Assembly: GCA_964352715.1 (NCBI GenBank)
Contig: CAYGSU010000018.1
Coordinates: forward strand, 1 to 56,870
Direction of reading: 5' to 3'
Origin: JAVKBW01 sp964352715
Lineage (GTDB): Bacteria; Pseudomonadota; Alphaproteobacteria; UBA8366; Aestuariispiraceae
DNA length: 56,870 nt
Part shown: one piece after another, positions 16,466-25,622 of the stretch
How positions within the stretch are numbered: the stretch's first letter is position 1
Layout of the letters: every line of letters starts with the position of its first letter
Translations under genes and position numbers: made by a program
The notes under the pieces: generated by a model
The model's input: only the letters and a program-made list of their open reading frames with translations
The model's database searches: none
What the model was told of the DNA's origin: nothing

Positions 16466-19400
16466 ATGACCGCCTATGCCGAATTGCAGTGCCTGACCAA
16501 CTTCTCGTTTCTGGAAGGGGCCAGCCATGCCGACGAGCTGGTGCTGCAGGCGAAGGTTCTGGGGTTTGCCGCTCTGGGCGTCGCCGATCGCAACACGCTG
16601 GCCGGGGTGGTGCGGGCGCACAAGGCGGCGAAGGAACACGGCGTCCGGCTGCTGGTTGGCGCGCGGCTCGATTTCACCGATGCGGATGGCGACGCGGATG
16701 GCAGCGTGATCGTCTATCCCCGTGATCGGGCGGCCTATGCCCGGCTGTCGCGGCTGATCACCACCGGGCGGCGGCGGGCGGAAAAGGGCTCCTGCCTGCT
16801 GACACCGGACGATCTGCTGGCCGAAGCGGGTCAGGCCTTTGTCGTCATCGCCCTGCCGGATGACAGGTTGCCGCAAGCTGAATCGGCGGCGCGGTTGCGC
16901 GCTCTGGCGAAGGCGTTTCCCGATACGGCTTATCTGGCCGTATCGAACCTGTTGCGCGGTGATGATCGCGGCCGGATCGCTGCCCTGTGCCGTCTGACCC
17001 GGCAGACCGGGCTGAAACCGGTCGCGGTGAATGACGTTGTGATGCATGTACAGGCGCGTCGGCCTTTGGCTGATGTGCTGGTCTGCATCCGCAAAGGCGT
17101 GACCATCGATACGGCGGGGCTGGCCCTGCACAGCAATGCCGAACGGCATCTGAAATCATCCGCCCAAATGGCGGATCTGTTCGAGGAATATGAAGACGCG
17201 CTGGCGGCGACCGTCGAGATTGCCGATACCTGTACTTTTTCACTCGACGAGCTGGCCTACGATTATCCCGACGAAGTGCTGGTGCCCGGCCTCGGCGCGC
17301 AGGAATCACTGGAAAGGCTGACCTGGGAAGGCGCGGCGAACCGGTTCCCGGGCGGCCTTCCCGCCAAGGTCAGGCAGCAGGTCGAGCATGAATTGTCACT
17401 GATCGGTGAATTGAAGTACGCAGCCTACTTCCTGACAGTCTATGACATGGTGCGCTATGCCCGGTCTCGCGGCATCCTGTGTCAGGGGCGGGGGTCGGCG
17501 GCGAATTCGGCTGTTTGCTATTGTCTGGGAATAACGGCCGTCGACCCGTCGAAGCTGGACCTTCTGTTCGAGCGGTTCATTTCAAACGAGCGCGACGAAC
17601 CGCCTGATATCGATGTCGATTTCGAACACGAGCGACGGGAAGAAGTGATCCAGTACATCTACGAGAAATATGGCCGCCACCGGGCCGGGCTGGCGGCGAC
17701 GGTTATCCGCTATCGGGCACGCGGGGCGGTGCGTGATGTCGGCAAGGCGATGGGGATGAGCAGCGATACCCTGTCGCTGTTGGCAGGCCAGATCTGGGGC
17801 TGGTCGGGCGAGGCGGTCAGCGACGATGACCTGCGGCATCTGGGTTTGAACCCGAAGGACAAACGCCTGCGTCAGACGCTGGTACTGATCAACCAGGCGA
17901 TCGGGTTTCCCCGCCACCTGTCGCAGCATGTCGGCGGGTTTGTCATCACAAGGGGGCGGCTGGATGAACTCTGCCCGGTGGAAAACGCGGCGATGGAAGA
18001 CCGCACGGTCGTGCAATGGGACAAGGATGATCTCGACGCTCTGGGCATCCTGAAGGTCGATGTGCTGGCGCTCGGCATGCTGAGCTGTCTGCGCCGCGGT
18101 TTTGATCTGTTGCGGTCGCATTACGGGCGCGATCTTGATCTGGCCAGCCTGCCGTCGTTCGACAAGCCGACCTACGACATGCTGTGCAAGGCGGATTCGC
18201 TGGGCGTGTTCCAGGTTGAAAGCCGGGCCCAGATGGCGTTCCTGCCGCGCATGAAGCCGCGTGATTTCTACGATCTGGTCATTGAGGTGGCGATTGTCCG
18301 GCCCGGCCCGATCCAGGGCGATATGGTGCATCCCTATCTGCGCCGCCGTAATGGCGAGGAATATGTCGATTACCCGTCCGAAGAATTGCGCGCCGTGCTC
18401 GGCAAGACCCTCGGCGTGCCGCTGTTTCAGGAACAGGCGATGAAGATCGCGATTGTCGCCGCCGGGTTCACCCCGGCGGAGGCCGACAGGCTGCGCCGCG
18501 CCATGGCGACCTTCCGCCATACCGGTACCATCCACACGTTCCGCGAAAAGATGATCGACGGCATGCTGGCGCGCGGCTACGAGAAGGACTTCGCGGAACG
18601 CTGTTTTCGCCAGATAGAAGGCTTCGGCGAATACGGCTTTCCGGAATCTCACGCCGCCAGTTTCGCCCTGCTGGTGTATGTGTCGGCCTGGATGAAATGC
18701 CATTACCCGGCGGCCTTTGCCTGCGCCCTTTTGAACAGCCAGCCGATGGGCTTCTACGCGCCAGCCCAGATCGTGCGGGACGCCGCCGACCACGGTGTCG
18801 AAATCCGCCCGGCCGATGTCAATGCGTCCGACTGGGACAACACGCTGGAAGCCTCGCCCTGCAAGGGCGGGTTCGCCATCCGACTCGGCCTGCGGCAGAT
18901 CAAGGGGCTGTCGCGCGGCGATGCCGACTGGGTGGTGGCGGCGCGCGGCAACGGCTACAGCCAGCCGCTGGATCTGTGGCGGCGGGCTTCCATCGGCAAG
19001 CGGGCGCTTGCAACCCTTGCCAGGGCCGACGCCTACGGCTCGATGGGGCTGACCCGGCGGCAGGCCCTGTGGGCCGTGCAGGCGGTCGGCGGCGATGCGC
19101 CGTTGCCGTTGTTCGAGGCGATGGGCGAGGAAGATCAGGGTGCGGAACCGGATGTTCATCTGCCCGAACCGACACCGGGGGAAGATGTGGTGCTGGACTA
19201 TTCGGCCCTGCGCCTGTCGCTGAAGGATCATCCGCTGCGACTGCTGCGCGGTCATTTCCCGGACGACACGAAAGCCGCTGATCTGATGACCATGAAGAAT
19301 GGCGCGATGGTGACGGTTGGCGGTCTGGTTCTGGTGCGGCAGCGTCCCGGCAGCGCCCGGGGCGTGGTGTTCGTGACGCTGGAAGACGAGACCGGCTGGT

Positions 19401-19750
19401 CGAACATCATCGTCTGGGCTGACGCGTTCGAACGCTATCGGCGGATGATCCTGCCGGCGCGGATGATGCGGGTGACCGGCAAGCTGCAGCGCGAAGGCAT
19501 CGTCACCCATATCGTCGCCCGTACCATCGAGGATGCGTCCGGCCTGCTGGACACGCTGGCCGGCGGCCAGAACTTCCATAATCCCATCGCCAATGCGGAT
19601 GAAGTCAAAAAGCCGATTTACGACCGGCGCGTTACGCTGCCGCCGGATATGATGATCGCGCCGGACGGCCATCGCGGCGCGGGATACCATCCGCTGAAAC
19701 CGTCTGCCGGGCATCCGCGTGAACAGGCGAAACGGATATTTCCGGACTGA
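16466..19750 (+). CDS. dnaE2: Error-prone DNA polymerase III alpha subunit DnaE2 (ImuC)
   Basis: The 1094-residue protein is a C-family polymerase of the DnaE2/ImuC type that performs mutagenic translesion synthesis after DNA damage. It opens with the DnaE2-style PHP domain (YAELQCLTNFSFLEGASHADELV). The palm has catalytic aspartates D381 and D383 in PPDIDVDF and a third, D532, in LKVDVLALGM; FQVESRAQMAFLPRMKP near residue 577 is a DnaE2 signature. An OB-fold near residues 945-1040 precedes the tail. The length is normal for the family. An SOS box lies directly upstream. In most alphaproteobacteria dnaE2 follows imuA and imuB, but here the upstream gene is a TetR regulator and neither partner is in the window. 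The unknown gene at 19776 follows after 25 bp and may be co-transcribed. Confidence 0.96.
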   Translation: MTAYAELQCLTNFSFLEGASHADELVLQAKVLGFAALGVADRNTLAGVVRAHKAAKEHGVRLLVGARLDFTDADGDADGSVIVYPRDRAAYARLSRLITTGRRRAEKGSCLLTPDDLLAEAGQAFVVIALPDDRLPQAESAARLRALAKAFPDTAYLAVSNLLRGDDRGRIAALCRLTRQTGLKPVAVNDVVMHVQARRPLADVLVCIRKGVTIDTAGLALHSNAERHLKSSAQMADLFEEYEDALAATVEIADTCTFSLDELAYDYPDEVLVPGLGAQESLERLTWEGAANRFPGGLPAKVRQQVEHELSLIGELKYAAYFLTVYDMVRYARSRGILCQGRGSAANSAVCYCLGITAVDPSKLDLLFERFISNERDEPPDIDVDFEHERREEVIQYIYEKYGRHRAGLAATVIRYRARGAVRDVGKAMGMSSDTLSLLAGQIWGWSGEAVSDDDLRHLGLNPKDKRLRQTLVLINQAIGFPRHLSQHVGGFVITRGRLDELCPVENAAMEDRTVVQWDKDDLDALGILKVDVLALGMLSCLRRGFDLLRSHYGRDLDLASLPSFDKPTYDMLCKADSLGVFQVESRAQMAFLPRMKPRDFYDLVIEVAIVRPGPIQGDMVHPYLRRRNGEEYVDYPSEELRAVLGKTLGVPLFQEQAMKIAIVAAGFTPAEADRLRRAMATFRHTGTIHTFREKMIDGMLARGYEKDFAERCFRQIEGFGEYGFPESHAASFALLVYVSAWMKCHYPAAFACALLNSQPMGFYAPAQIVRDAADHGVEIRPADVNASDWDNTLEASPCKGGFAIRLGLRQIKGLSRGDADWVVAARGNGYSQPLDLWRRASIGKRALATLARADAYGSMGLTRRQALWAVQAVGGDAPLPLFEAMGEEDQGAEPDVHLPEPTPGEDVVLDYSALRLSLKDHPLRLLRGHFPDDTKAADLMTMKNGAMVTVGGLVLVRQRPGSARGVVFVTLEDETGWSNIIVWADAFERYRRMILPARMMRVTGKLQREGIVTHIVARTIEDASGLLDTLAGGQNFHNPIANADEVKKPIYDRRVTLPPDMMIAPDGHRGAGYHPLKPSAGHPREQAKRIFPD

Positions 19751-19775
19751 CGGCAAATCGTGCTAGGCGTTCCTG

Positions 19776-20960
19776 ATGATCGCACACCCTGACCTGACCG
19801 ATGCCATTGGCGCTGTGCAGCGCAACCCCGGCGATAGTGCCGCCTGGCAGCACCTTGGCCTTATGATCGCTGCGCATGGCGCGCCGGCGCATCTGCAACA
19901 GGCTTTCGGTCACCGGCAGGCGCAATACGGTGATGCGGCGGCGATCCTGTTCAGATCGCTGTTCGACAGCGAGCTGCACGGCAACAAGCTGCTGCGCGAC
20001 CGAATTGTCGCCTTCGCCGATCATTGCACCGACGATGAAACCGGTGCGGTCATGCGGTTCTTTTCAGGCTGTATCCAGCTTTGCCATGGTGACCCGGTGG
20101 CCGGTGTGGCGGCGTTGAACGCGGCGGCGGCCTATATTGCCCAATACCCGGCGCCGTTCGAAAAGACCCCGCATCTTATCAAGGCGCCTGTCTTCACCCG
20201 GATGGCCCTGCCGCCGGAAGATGTTTCGCAGCGCTTAGGAAGGCCGGGCGCGCTGCAGATTCCCGCGCCGGTCCCGGTCGGGAAGGTCGCTCCCGCCGCG
20301 TCGGACCGATGGGTCTTTGCCAGTTGCGATTCCCGCTACTTCACTGCTTTTGCCGAACGGTTCTTCAGCGTCGCCTGTGCGTTGGGACCGATCCACCTTC
20401 ATGTGGTGAACCCGACGGATGATCAGCAGCTTTGGATGCAAACCGCGTCCGCGCCGGATCGCCAGTTCAGCATCGAGAAACAGGAAACCTACCTTACAAG
20501 CCCTTACTATGCGTCGAACCGCTTCTTCCATCTGCCTGGTCTTATCGACCGGTACGGATCGGAAATCCTGATGCTGGATATCGATCTGGAGGCGCTGACG
20601 GATATCGAAACGGCGCTGGACGCCATGGGCGATGCGGATGTCGGTTACTTCGCAATGCCGACCGTCATGCCGTGGCTGCGCCACCATGCCGCCGTGATCC
20701 GGTTCAGCGCGCGACCGGAAGCCCGGCGGTTCGCCGATGACTTCCAGCGTCTGTTGCAGTCGATGCTGACGGGCAGCAGCTGGTTCGTCGACCAGATGTG
20801 CTTTCTGAACATGGTGAATGCCGAACGGGTACGGTCTTCGCCGATAACAATCCGTGGGCTTGAGGCCGGCGACGGCTTTTCGTTCAGCCGCTTTGTCCGA
20901 CCGGCGGGCGAGGACGATACCAAGGCGCAGTTGCGGATGCAGGCAGGGCTGACCGCCTAG
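19776..20960 (+). CDS. Uncharacterised protein with a possible GT-A-like region
   Basis: I do not recognise this 394-residue protein. Its first 150 residues are helical and TPR-like (NPGDSAAWQHLGLMIAAHG, AAILFRSLFDSELHG). The second part starts at DRWVFASCDSRYF and contains GSEILMLDIDLEAL near residue 265, where the D-x-D pattern sits at the end of a hydrophobic strand as in nucleotide-sugar-binding GT-A glycosyltransferases. SWFVDQMCFLNMV near residue 333 resembles the acceptor region of such enzymes. No signal peptide or membrane segment is present. It follows dnaE2 by 25 bp on the same strand and could be read from the SOS promoter, although its likely function has no obvious link to DNA repair. 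A glycosyltransferase role is an inference from the D-x-D context. Confidence 0.6.
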   Translation: MIAHPDLTDAIGAVQRNPGDSAAWQHLGLMIAAHGAPAHLQQAFGHRQAQYGDAAAILFRSLFDSELHGNKLLRDRIVAFADHCTDDETGAVMRFFSGCIQLCHGDPVAGVAALNAAAAYIAQYPAPFEKTPHLIKAPVFTRMALPPEDVSQRLGRPGALQIPAPVPVGKVAPAASDRWVFASCDSRYFTAFAERFFSVACALGPIHLHVVNPTDDQQLWMQTASAPDRQFSIEKQETYLTSPYYASNRFFHLPGLIDRYGSEILMLDIDLEALTDIETALDAMGDADVGYFAMPTVMPWLRHHAAVIRFSARPEARRFADDFQRLLQSMLTGSSWFVDQMCFLNMVNAERVRSSPITIRGLEAGDGFSFSRFVRPAGEDDTKAQLRMQAGLTA

Positions 20961-20972
20961 ATCGTGAACCCC

Positions 20973-21365
20973 CTAACCGCCTTCGGGCGGTGTAGGTGTG
21001 CCAAACAACCGGCAGGTGAGATCGAGGCATTGCCGCACGTCGTCGGAAACGACCCGGTAGTAGATGGTTTTTCCATCGCGGCGGGTCGCAAGAAGACCGG
21101 CGGCGCGCAACACCGACAGGCGCTGCGACATGGTCGGCTGCCGCACATTGAACACCTGCTCAAGTTCGCTGACGGAACATTCGCCTCTGGAAAGATGCCA
21201 CAACAGGGCAAGGCGGTCGGCGTTGCCAATCGTTCTGAACAGCCGCGCGGCCTGTTCGATGCAGTCCGAAGATGTTACGGCATCCTGCAGGCCTGATATG
21301 TCGTGATCCCGCGCGGGCTGCGCTGGTCGCACCTCCATCGCATTGTCCTTGCTGGCAACGGTCAT
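20973..21365 (-). CDS. ArsR-family winged-helix regulator
   Basis: The 130-residue protein from ATG 21365 has the ArsR/SmtB winged helix (RLFRTIGNADRLALLWHLSRGECSVSELEQVFNVRQPTMSQRLSVLRAAGLLATRRDGKTIYYRVVS). The metal box ELCVCDL of ArsR is absent; the equivalent position reads GECSVSEL. Cys residues also occur near the N-terminus (SSDCIEQ) and in the last helix (VRQCLDLTC). The pattern is closer to the BigR/SqrR thiol-sensing group than to metal sensors, but their conserved first Cys position is Trp here, so the signal is open. It lies 68 bp downstream of the GT4 gene on the same strand. Confidence 0.85.
   Translation of the reverse strand: MTVASKDNAMEVRPAQPARDHDISGLQDAVTSSDCIEQAARLFRTIGNADRLALLWHLSRGECSVSELEQVFNVRQPTMSQRLSVLRAAGLLATRRDGKTIYYRVVSDDVRQCLDLTCRLFGTPTPPEGG
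20977..20992. terminator. Hairpin ACCGCC-TTCG-GGCGGT between convergent genes
   Basis: A six-base stem with a stable TTCG tetraloop begins 17 bases after the stop of the plus-strand gene at 19776-20960. It lies within the last codons of the convergent ArsR gene. No T-run is present; it may act in both directions. Confidence 0.5.
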
Positions 21366-21433
21366 GGCCAAGTGTGCAATCGGTAACGGGTTCAGGGGAA
21401 GTCACGGAAAGGTCGCGGGTCATCACCTTCTCG

Positions 21434-22591
21434 TTAGGATGCGAGGCCTTCGCGGTAGGTTTGTAGTGTCTGTTCGTGGATAAGATCTTCGCTGAATTCG
21501 GTTTCCGCTGCCTGTCTTGCTGCCGCGCCGAACGTATTTCGCAGCTCTGTGTCGGTCGTGAGCTTTTCCAGCGCGTCTGCCAGCGGTTTTACGGATCTTG
21601 CGGGAACCAGAAGGCCGGTTTCGCCGTTGCGGCATACTTCCCGACATCCGGGAACGTCTGTAGAGACCATGGCCCTGCCACAGGCAGCCGCTTCAAGCAG
21701 GGATTTGGGCAGGCCTTCCCGGTAGGACGGCAGCACGGCGATATGCGCGTCGTGGTACAGGTCGGCGATATCGGTGCGCGGACCGAGAATGTCGACAACG
21801 TCTTCCGCCGCCCAGGCGTCCAGAGTCGCCTGCGGTATCGAGGCCGGGTTGTCGTCGCGTGGCCCGGCCAGCCGGACCCGTACCGGCACGCCCTTGCCTT
21901 TCAGTCGTCGCGCCGCCTCGACAAGTTCGCCGATGCCCTTGTCCCACAGCATGCGGCTGACGCAGAGCGCAATAACAGGGGGCGCGGCAGGCTCGTCACG
22001 GCGACTGAAATGCTTTGTGTCGACGCCGGCGCCACGGATGATCCTCAGCCGGTTGGCATCGATACCAATGCGGGATTCAAACAGGGCGGCGTCGTCGGGA
22101 TTCTGCACGATCAGCAAACTGTTTCGCCGGTTCAGCAGCACCCGGAACAGCAGACCGAGCACAGACCGGGCCAACCTGACCGGCAGCGACCGGTTGATGA
22201 ACAGATACCCCAGCCCGCCCAGGGCATTGACGACAACGGGAACACCCGTCAGCCAGGCAGCGATTGATCCGTACAGAACCGGCTTCATGGCGACATGGTG
22301 AACGATATCCGGCCGGGTTTCGGCGTACAGCGCCCTGATCCGCAACAGGATTGAAAGATCCGCAAGTATGTTGCGGCTCGACCGGTCGAACGCCAGCGGA
22401 TGCAGGGTGAAACCTTCCGCCTTGATTGCGTCTGCATGGTCACGAACCCGGCAGGCCACAGAGATGGTTGCGCCTGCCTGTTGCGCGGCACGGGCTAGCC
22501 GCAATCGGTGCGAACAGAAATACCAGTCCTCGCTGACCAGAAACAGGATGGTTTTGCCGGCGAGGGTCATGGCATGCCGGTCATTATCCAT
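21434..22591 (-). CDS. Glycosyltransferase family 4 (WbpY/PglA-like)
   Basis: The 385-residue GT-B enzyme has the N-terminal FLVSEDWYFCSHRLRLARA motif of GT4 enzymes such as PglA/WbaP-type N-acetylhexosamine transferases, a HHVAMKPVLYG acceptor-side segment, VSRMLWDKGIGELVEAA, and the donor-binding PSYREGLPKSLLEAAACGRAMVSTDVPGCREV motif near residue 293. It likely adds a sugar to a lipid-linked glycan on the cytoplasmic face of the inner membrane. The ATG at 22591 overlaps the end of the PEP-carboxylase gene by eight bases (ATGGATAA), so the two are translationally coupled; ATG 22570 is an alternative start. The genomic link to a PEP-carboxylase homologue and an asparagine synthase is unusual. 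Confidence 0.88.
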   Translation of the reverse strand: MDNDRHAMTLAGKTILFLVSEDWYFCSHRLRLARAAQQAGATISVACRVRDHADAIKAEGFTLHPLAFDRSSRNILADLSILLRIRALYAETRPDIVHHVAMKPVLYGSIAAWLTGVPVVVNALGGLGYLFINRSLPVRLARSVLGLLFRVLLNRRNSLLIVQNPDDAALFESRIGIDANRLRIIRGAGVDTKHFSRRDEPAAPPVIALCVSRMLWDKGIGELVEAARRLKGKGVPVRVRLAGPRDDNPASIPQATLDAWAAEDVVDILGPRTDIADLYHDAHIAVLPSYREGLPKSLLEAAACGRAMVSTDVPGCREVCRNGETGLLVPARSVKPLADALEKLTTDTELRNTFGAAARQAAETEFSEDLIHEQTLQTYREGLAS

Positions 22592-25511
22592 GCGCCCCGA
22601 CATTGTAGGCAATCGCCGTCGATACCCGCTGAATCAGCGAAAAATACCGTTCCATGGGATTGAAGATGCGTTCGTGTTCCACCGCGTATCCTTGGGTGCC
22701 GTCATGGTTGTAGGTTGCCGGCTCGCCGAAATCGGCAGCATCGAATGTTTCCGGCTCAGCCGGGAATACGCGGCGCAGTTCATTGACCGTATCGGGTACG
22801 TCCAGCATCAGGATCCGTTGTACCGCGTCATCGCGGGTAAAATCCACACGGCTTGAAAACCGGGGAATTCGCGCAGCCAGCAGGAAAAGCTGCTGGATTG
22901 CCGAAATGCGAATTGCATGCAGCAGAAGAATATCCTGAATTCGCGCTGCCTCGTGCTTGGCGGTTACCTCGTCGGCATTTTCCTCAAGCGCGGCAACCCC
23001 TTCCTCAAAGTCGATATAGTCCTGAATCAGCAACCGGGCGATCCGGCTCATCCGTTCGTGCTGTCGGTGATCGTCCAGAAACTGGGCCAGACTGCGCAAC
23101 CGGTCGCGCGAGGACGACGGCGGTTCCGCAACCGCTAGCGACAGCCAGTAGTTCGGCGCGAACAGCCGAGAATAGGCCAGCATCACCTCGATGCTGCCCA
23201 GCCCGGCTGCATAGGAGACCATCTTGATGATCTGTTTCATCCGATCGGACTTCGGGCAGATATCGGTGAACCAGCCACGGTTTCGTTCGATCGCCGCGCC
23301 GACGCCGCCAACCGTGTTCGCCAGCCAGCCGATCTGGTGCAGGATGGCGTTATGCGGGATAGCCCTGATCTGCGACGGGTGGGTGCGGTCGATACCGCGC
23401 GATACCTCATGTTGGCGCTTGACGTTGCGCGAGCCCATCGGCGGAATCATGTTGACCCCGAACGCGCCGACCAGCGCGCCGTAGTCCGGGTCTTCCATCA
23501 GCATTTCGTGGAATCGCGTGATGGTCAGGAAAAACTCCAGCGTATGGTCCGGGTCGCTGTAGAACGGATCCGTCACTTTCAGCGGCGGCGGTGTCAACGC
23601 ATGGGCCAGAATTTGCCGGATTGTCGCAAAGGCCAGGCGCGGAGTGGCGAAGAAACAGTATCCGTCGCCACCCTGGAAGCTGATTTCCTGTTTCAGGGGA
23701 ATGGCGGCCTGAAGATAGGCGGACCGTGATGCCGGTGACGCCAGATGACTGAATCGGTGGCTCAGGCTCGACGGGTGTGCGCCCCGGCCGATGGATTCGC
23801 CATGCGTATCGAAGATCACGACTTCGATATTCTTGACGCCGCGCGCCTGAAGCAGTTTCGCCAGCTTGATGTGCAGCCGTTCAACCGCCAGCGAGGCGGC
23901 CGGCTGGCCGAGATAGCGGCCGGCATCGGAAAACCCGGTCTGGATGCACAATCGTCCGCGGCCTTCGATATAGGTCCGGTAATGGGGGTTATCCAGAAGC
24001 TCGGCAATGATGTCCGATCCGCGTTCCATTGCGACCGGCGTTTCAAACAGCGGCGAAATGTCGATGCGGTCTTCTACCCCGAACAGACGGGCAAAGTAGA
24101 TTGCGGCCAGCACCGTAAATGACGTGTCGGATTCCGCGATCAGGAACCGAACCGGCGTTTCCTCGTCGGCATAGTGAAGGATCTGGCGAACCACCATGAA
24201 CAGCCGCCGCGCGGTGGTGCGCTCGGTCATCAGCGAGCCCCAGTTGATCGCCACCGGCTTCAGGGTTTCCATTTCTTCGGTCAGGTTGGCCATATAGCGG
24301 CGGCGGCTGCCCGGGTCTTCCGGTGCCCCTTCCATGCCAATGGCGCGGGCAATGGCGTTGTGAAGCTGCAACGCGTTCAGGCGCACATGCACATGCGCGG
24401 TGCCGAAGCCGAAGGTGGCGATCGAGGCCCGCAGCGCCAGCAGACGTTTCGCCAGCGTTACGTTGCGGGCTTCCGCAACCGCCTTTTCAAGATGCTCCTC
24501 GATACGCTTTGGCGAGATGATCCGCTGTCTGCTGCCCTGCTCAAGCAGTTTCGCCATGTTTTTCAGGGCTTCGGTGTCATCGCTGTCGATATCGAACAGT
24601 GGCGCTTCCCGTTCGGCGGAAGAGAGCGCCGATTCAAGAACCCGTTGTGCGGCCGCGACATGTTCGAATGCGGGGTCTTCTTCCGGTGTGCTTTCAGCGA
24701 TCGATCGCAGGTCCGCCAGGTACCGCGACAGTTGCTCGCGTCGAACCTGAACGCGTTTACGCATCATCGACATCCAGCCGATATCGGTTCGCCCGTCAAT
24801 GTCATAGCCAACCCAGCTAGCGACGGTCAGCAGGCGTGGCCGCAACTGCCGCCATTCATCGGGATACGCCTGTGCGGCTGAATTGACCAGCGAGGTGACA
24901 GCGGCGGACAGTGATTTCTGAATAGCGCTGATCGCCTCTTCCGCCTGTTCATGCTCCATGTCGAGGGTCACAGGGCGGTCGGGGCCGTGCTCCATGGCAC
25001 GGGCCAGGGCAATCCGCTCCTCGCAGGCTTCGGCATCGAGCGGAGCGCCGCCGGCGGTTTCACCGGCCGCCAGCTCGCACATCGCGCGGCGCAGGTCGCG
25101 ACGCAGACCGAAGGTCGGATGCGCGGTCAGCACGATGCCGAAAACCGGGTTCTCGACAATCTGGCGAAACTGCTCGAACGGCACCGGCTTGCCGTTTTTC
25201 TTCTTTGTCAGCCCTTCGAACAGAACCTTCAATGCGCCGAGGTTGGCGCTTGGATCGACATCGCCGATATAGTTGCGCAGTACCTTTGCGCGGCGTTCCA
25301 GCGATTGGGCCGAGATCAACTGCAACAGGTCTTCCATGTTGCTGAAAAAGCCTTCGCCGGATTCCAGCGACTGGGTCAGTTCCAGGGCGAGCTGGCGAAC
25401 CGGGTTCACGCCCGGATCTGCGCCTGACGCTGTATTGAGAACGGCGAAGCGCTCGATCAGCCGGCTCTTCAAACCTTCAGCATCTTCCAAGGATTTTTTA
25501 TAGTTTTCCAT
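22584..25511 (-). CDS. Phosphoenolpyruvate carboxylase family protein, divergent active-site loops
   Basis: The 975-residue protein spans the full PEPC fold (PF00311). Conserved points are the LTAHPT motif with His131, a GSRNVKR segment and RAIP. PEPC makes oxaloacetate from PEP and bicarbonate to refill the TCA cycle. However, the glycine-rich loop normally read as FHGRGGSIGRGG is FDTHGESIGRG here (F567-G577), which puts Asp and His where the catalytic His and Arg belong. The SDSxKDxG loop reads TGFSDAGRYLG, with Arg532 for the Lys. The C-terminus is also atypical and ends AYNVGAHG rather than in the buried QNTG tail of classical PEPC. This may be a divergent PEPC or a homologue with another activity. 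It is the middle gene of an asnB-ppc-GT4 run and is coupled to the GT4 gene. Confidence 0.8.
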   Translation of the reverse strand: MENYKKSLEDAEGLKSRLIERFAVLNTASGADPGVNPVRQLALELTQSLESGEGFFSNMEDLLQLISAQSLERRAKVLRNYIGDVDPSANLGALKVLFEGLTKKKNGKPVPFEQFRQIVENPVFGIVLTAHPTFGLRRDLRRAMCELAAGETAGGAPLDAEACEERIALARAMEHGPDRPVTLDMEHEQAEEAISAIQKSLSAAVTSLVNSAAQAYPDEWRQLRPRLLTVASWVGYDIDGRTDIGWMSMMRKRVQVRREQLSRYLADLRSIAESTPEEDPAFEHVAAAQRVLESALSSAEREAPLFDIDSDDTEALKNMAKLLEQGSRQRIISPKRIEEHLEKAVAEARNVTLAKRLLALRASIATFGFGTAHVHVRLNALQLHNAIARAIGMEGAPEDPGSRRRYMANLTEEMETLKPVAINWGSLMTERTTARRLFMVVRQILHYADEETPVRFLIAESDTSFTVLAAIYFARLFGVEDRIDISPLFETPVAMERGSDIIAELLDNPHYRTYIEGRGRLCIQTGFSDAGRYLGQPAASLAVERLHIKLAKLLQARGVKNIEVVIFDTHGESIGRGAHPSSLSHRFSHLASPASRSAYLQAAIPLKQEISFQGGDGYCFFATPRLAFATIRQILAHALTPPPLKVTDPFYSDPDHTLEFFLTITRFHEMLMEDPDYGALVGAFGVNMIPPMGSRNVKRQHEVSRGIDRTHPSQIRAIPHNAILHQIGWLANTVGGVGAAIERNRGWFTDICPKSDRMKQIIKMVSYAAGLGSIEVMLAYSRLFAPNYWLSLAVAEPPSSSRDRLRSLAQFLDDHRQHERMSRIARLLIQDYIDFEEGVAALEENADEVTAKHEAARIQDILLLHAIRISAIQQLFLLAARIPRFSSRVDFTRDDAVQRILMLDVPDTVNELRRVFPAEPETFDAADFGEPATYNHDGTQGYAVEHERIFNPMERYFSLIQRVSTAIAYNVGAHG

Positions 25512-25622
25512 ATGCCCTGCTTCCCAAAACCACGTGCGTTGCCCCGGTCTGCAACGGGGAGTCGAAAATTAAGTAGGAATTTCCGCAGCGCACTATCGAT
25601 TTAGAGACACTTTGTAACGGTT

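Noticed and set aside
17582..19756. 724-codon minus-strand frame opposite dnaE2
   Set aside because: It is antisense to a well-supported polymerase, rich in Arg, His, Gln and Pro, and has no recognisable domain; long antisense frames are common in high-GC coding DNA.
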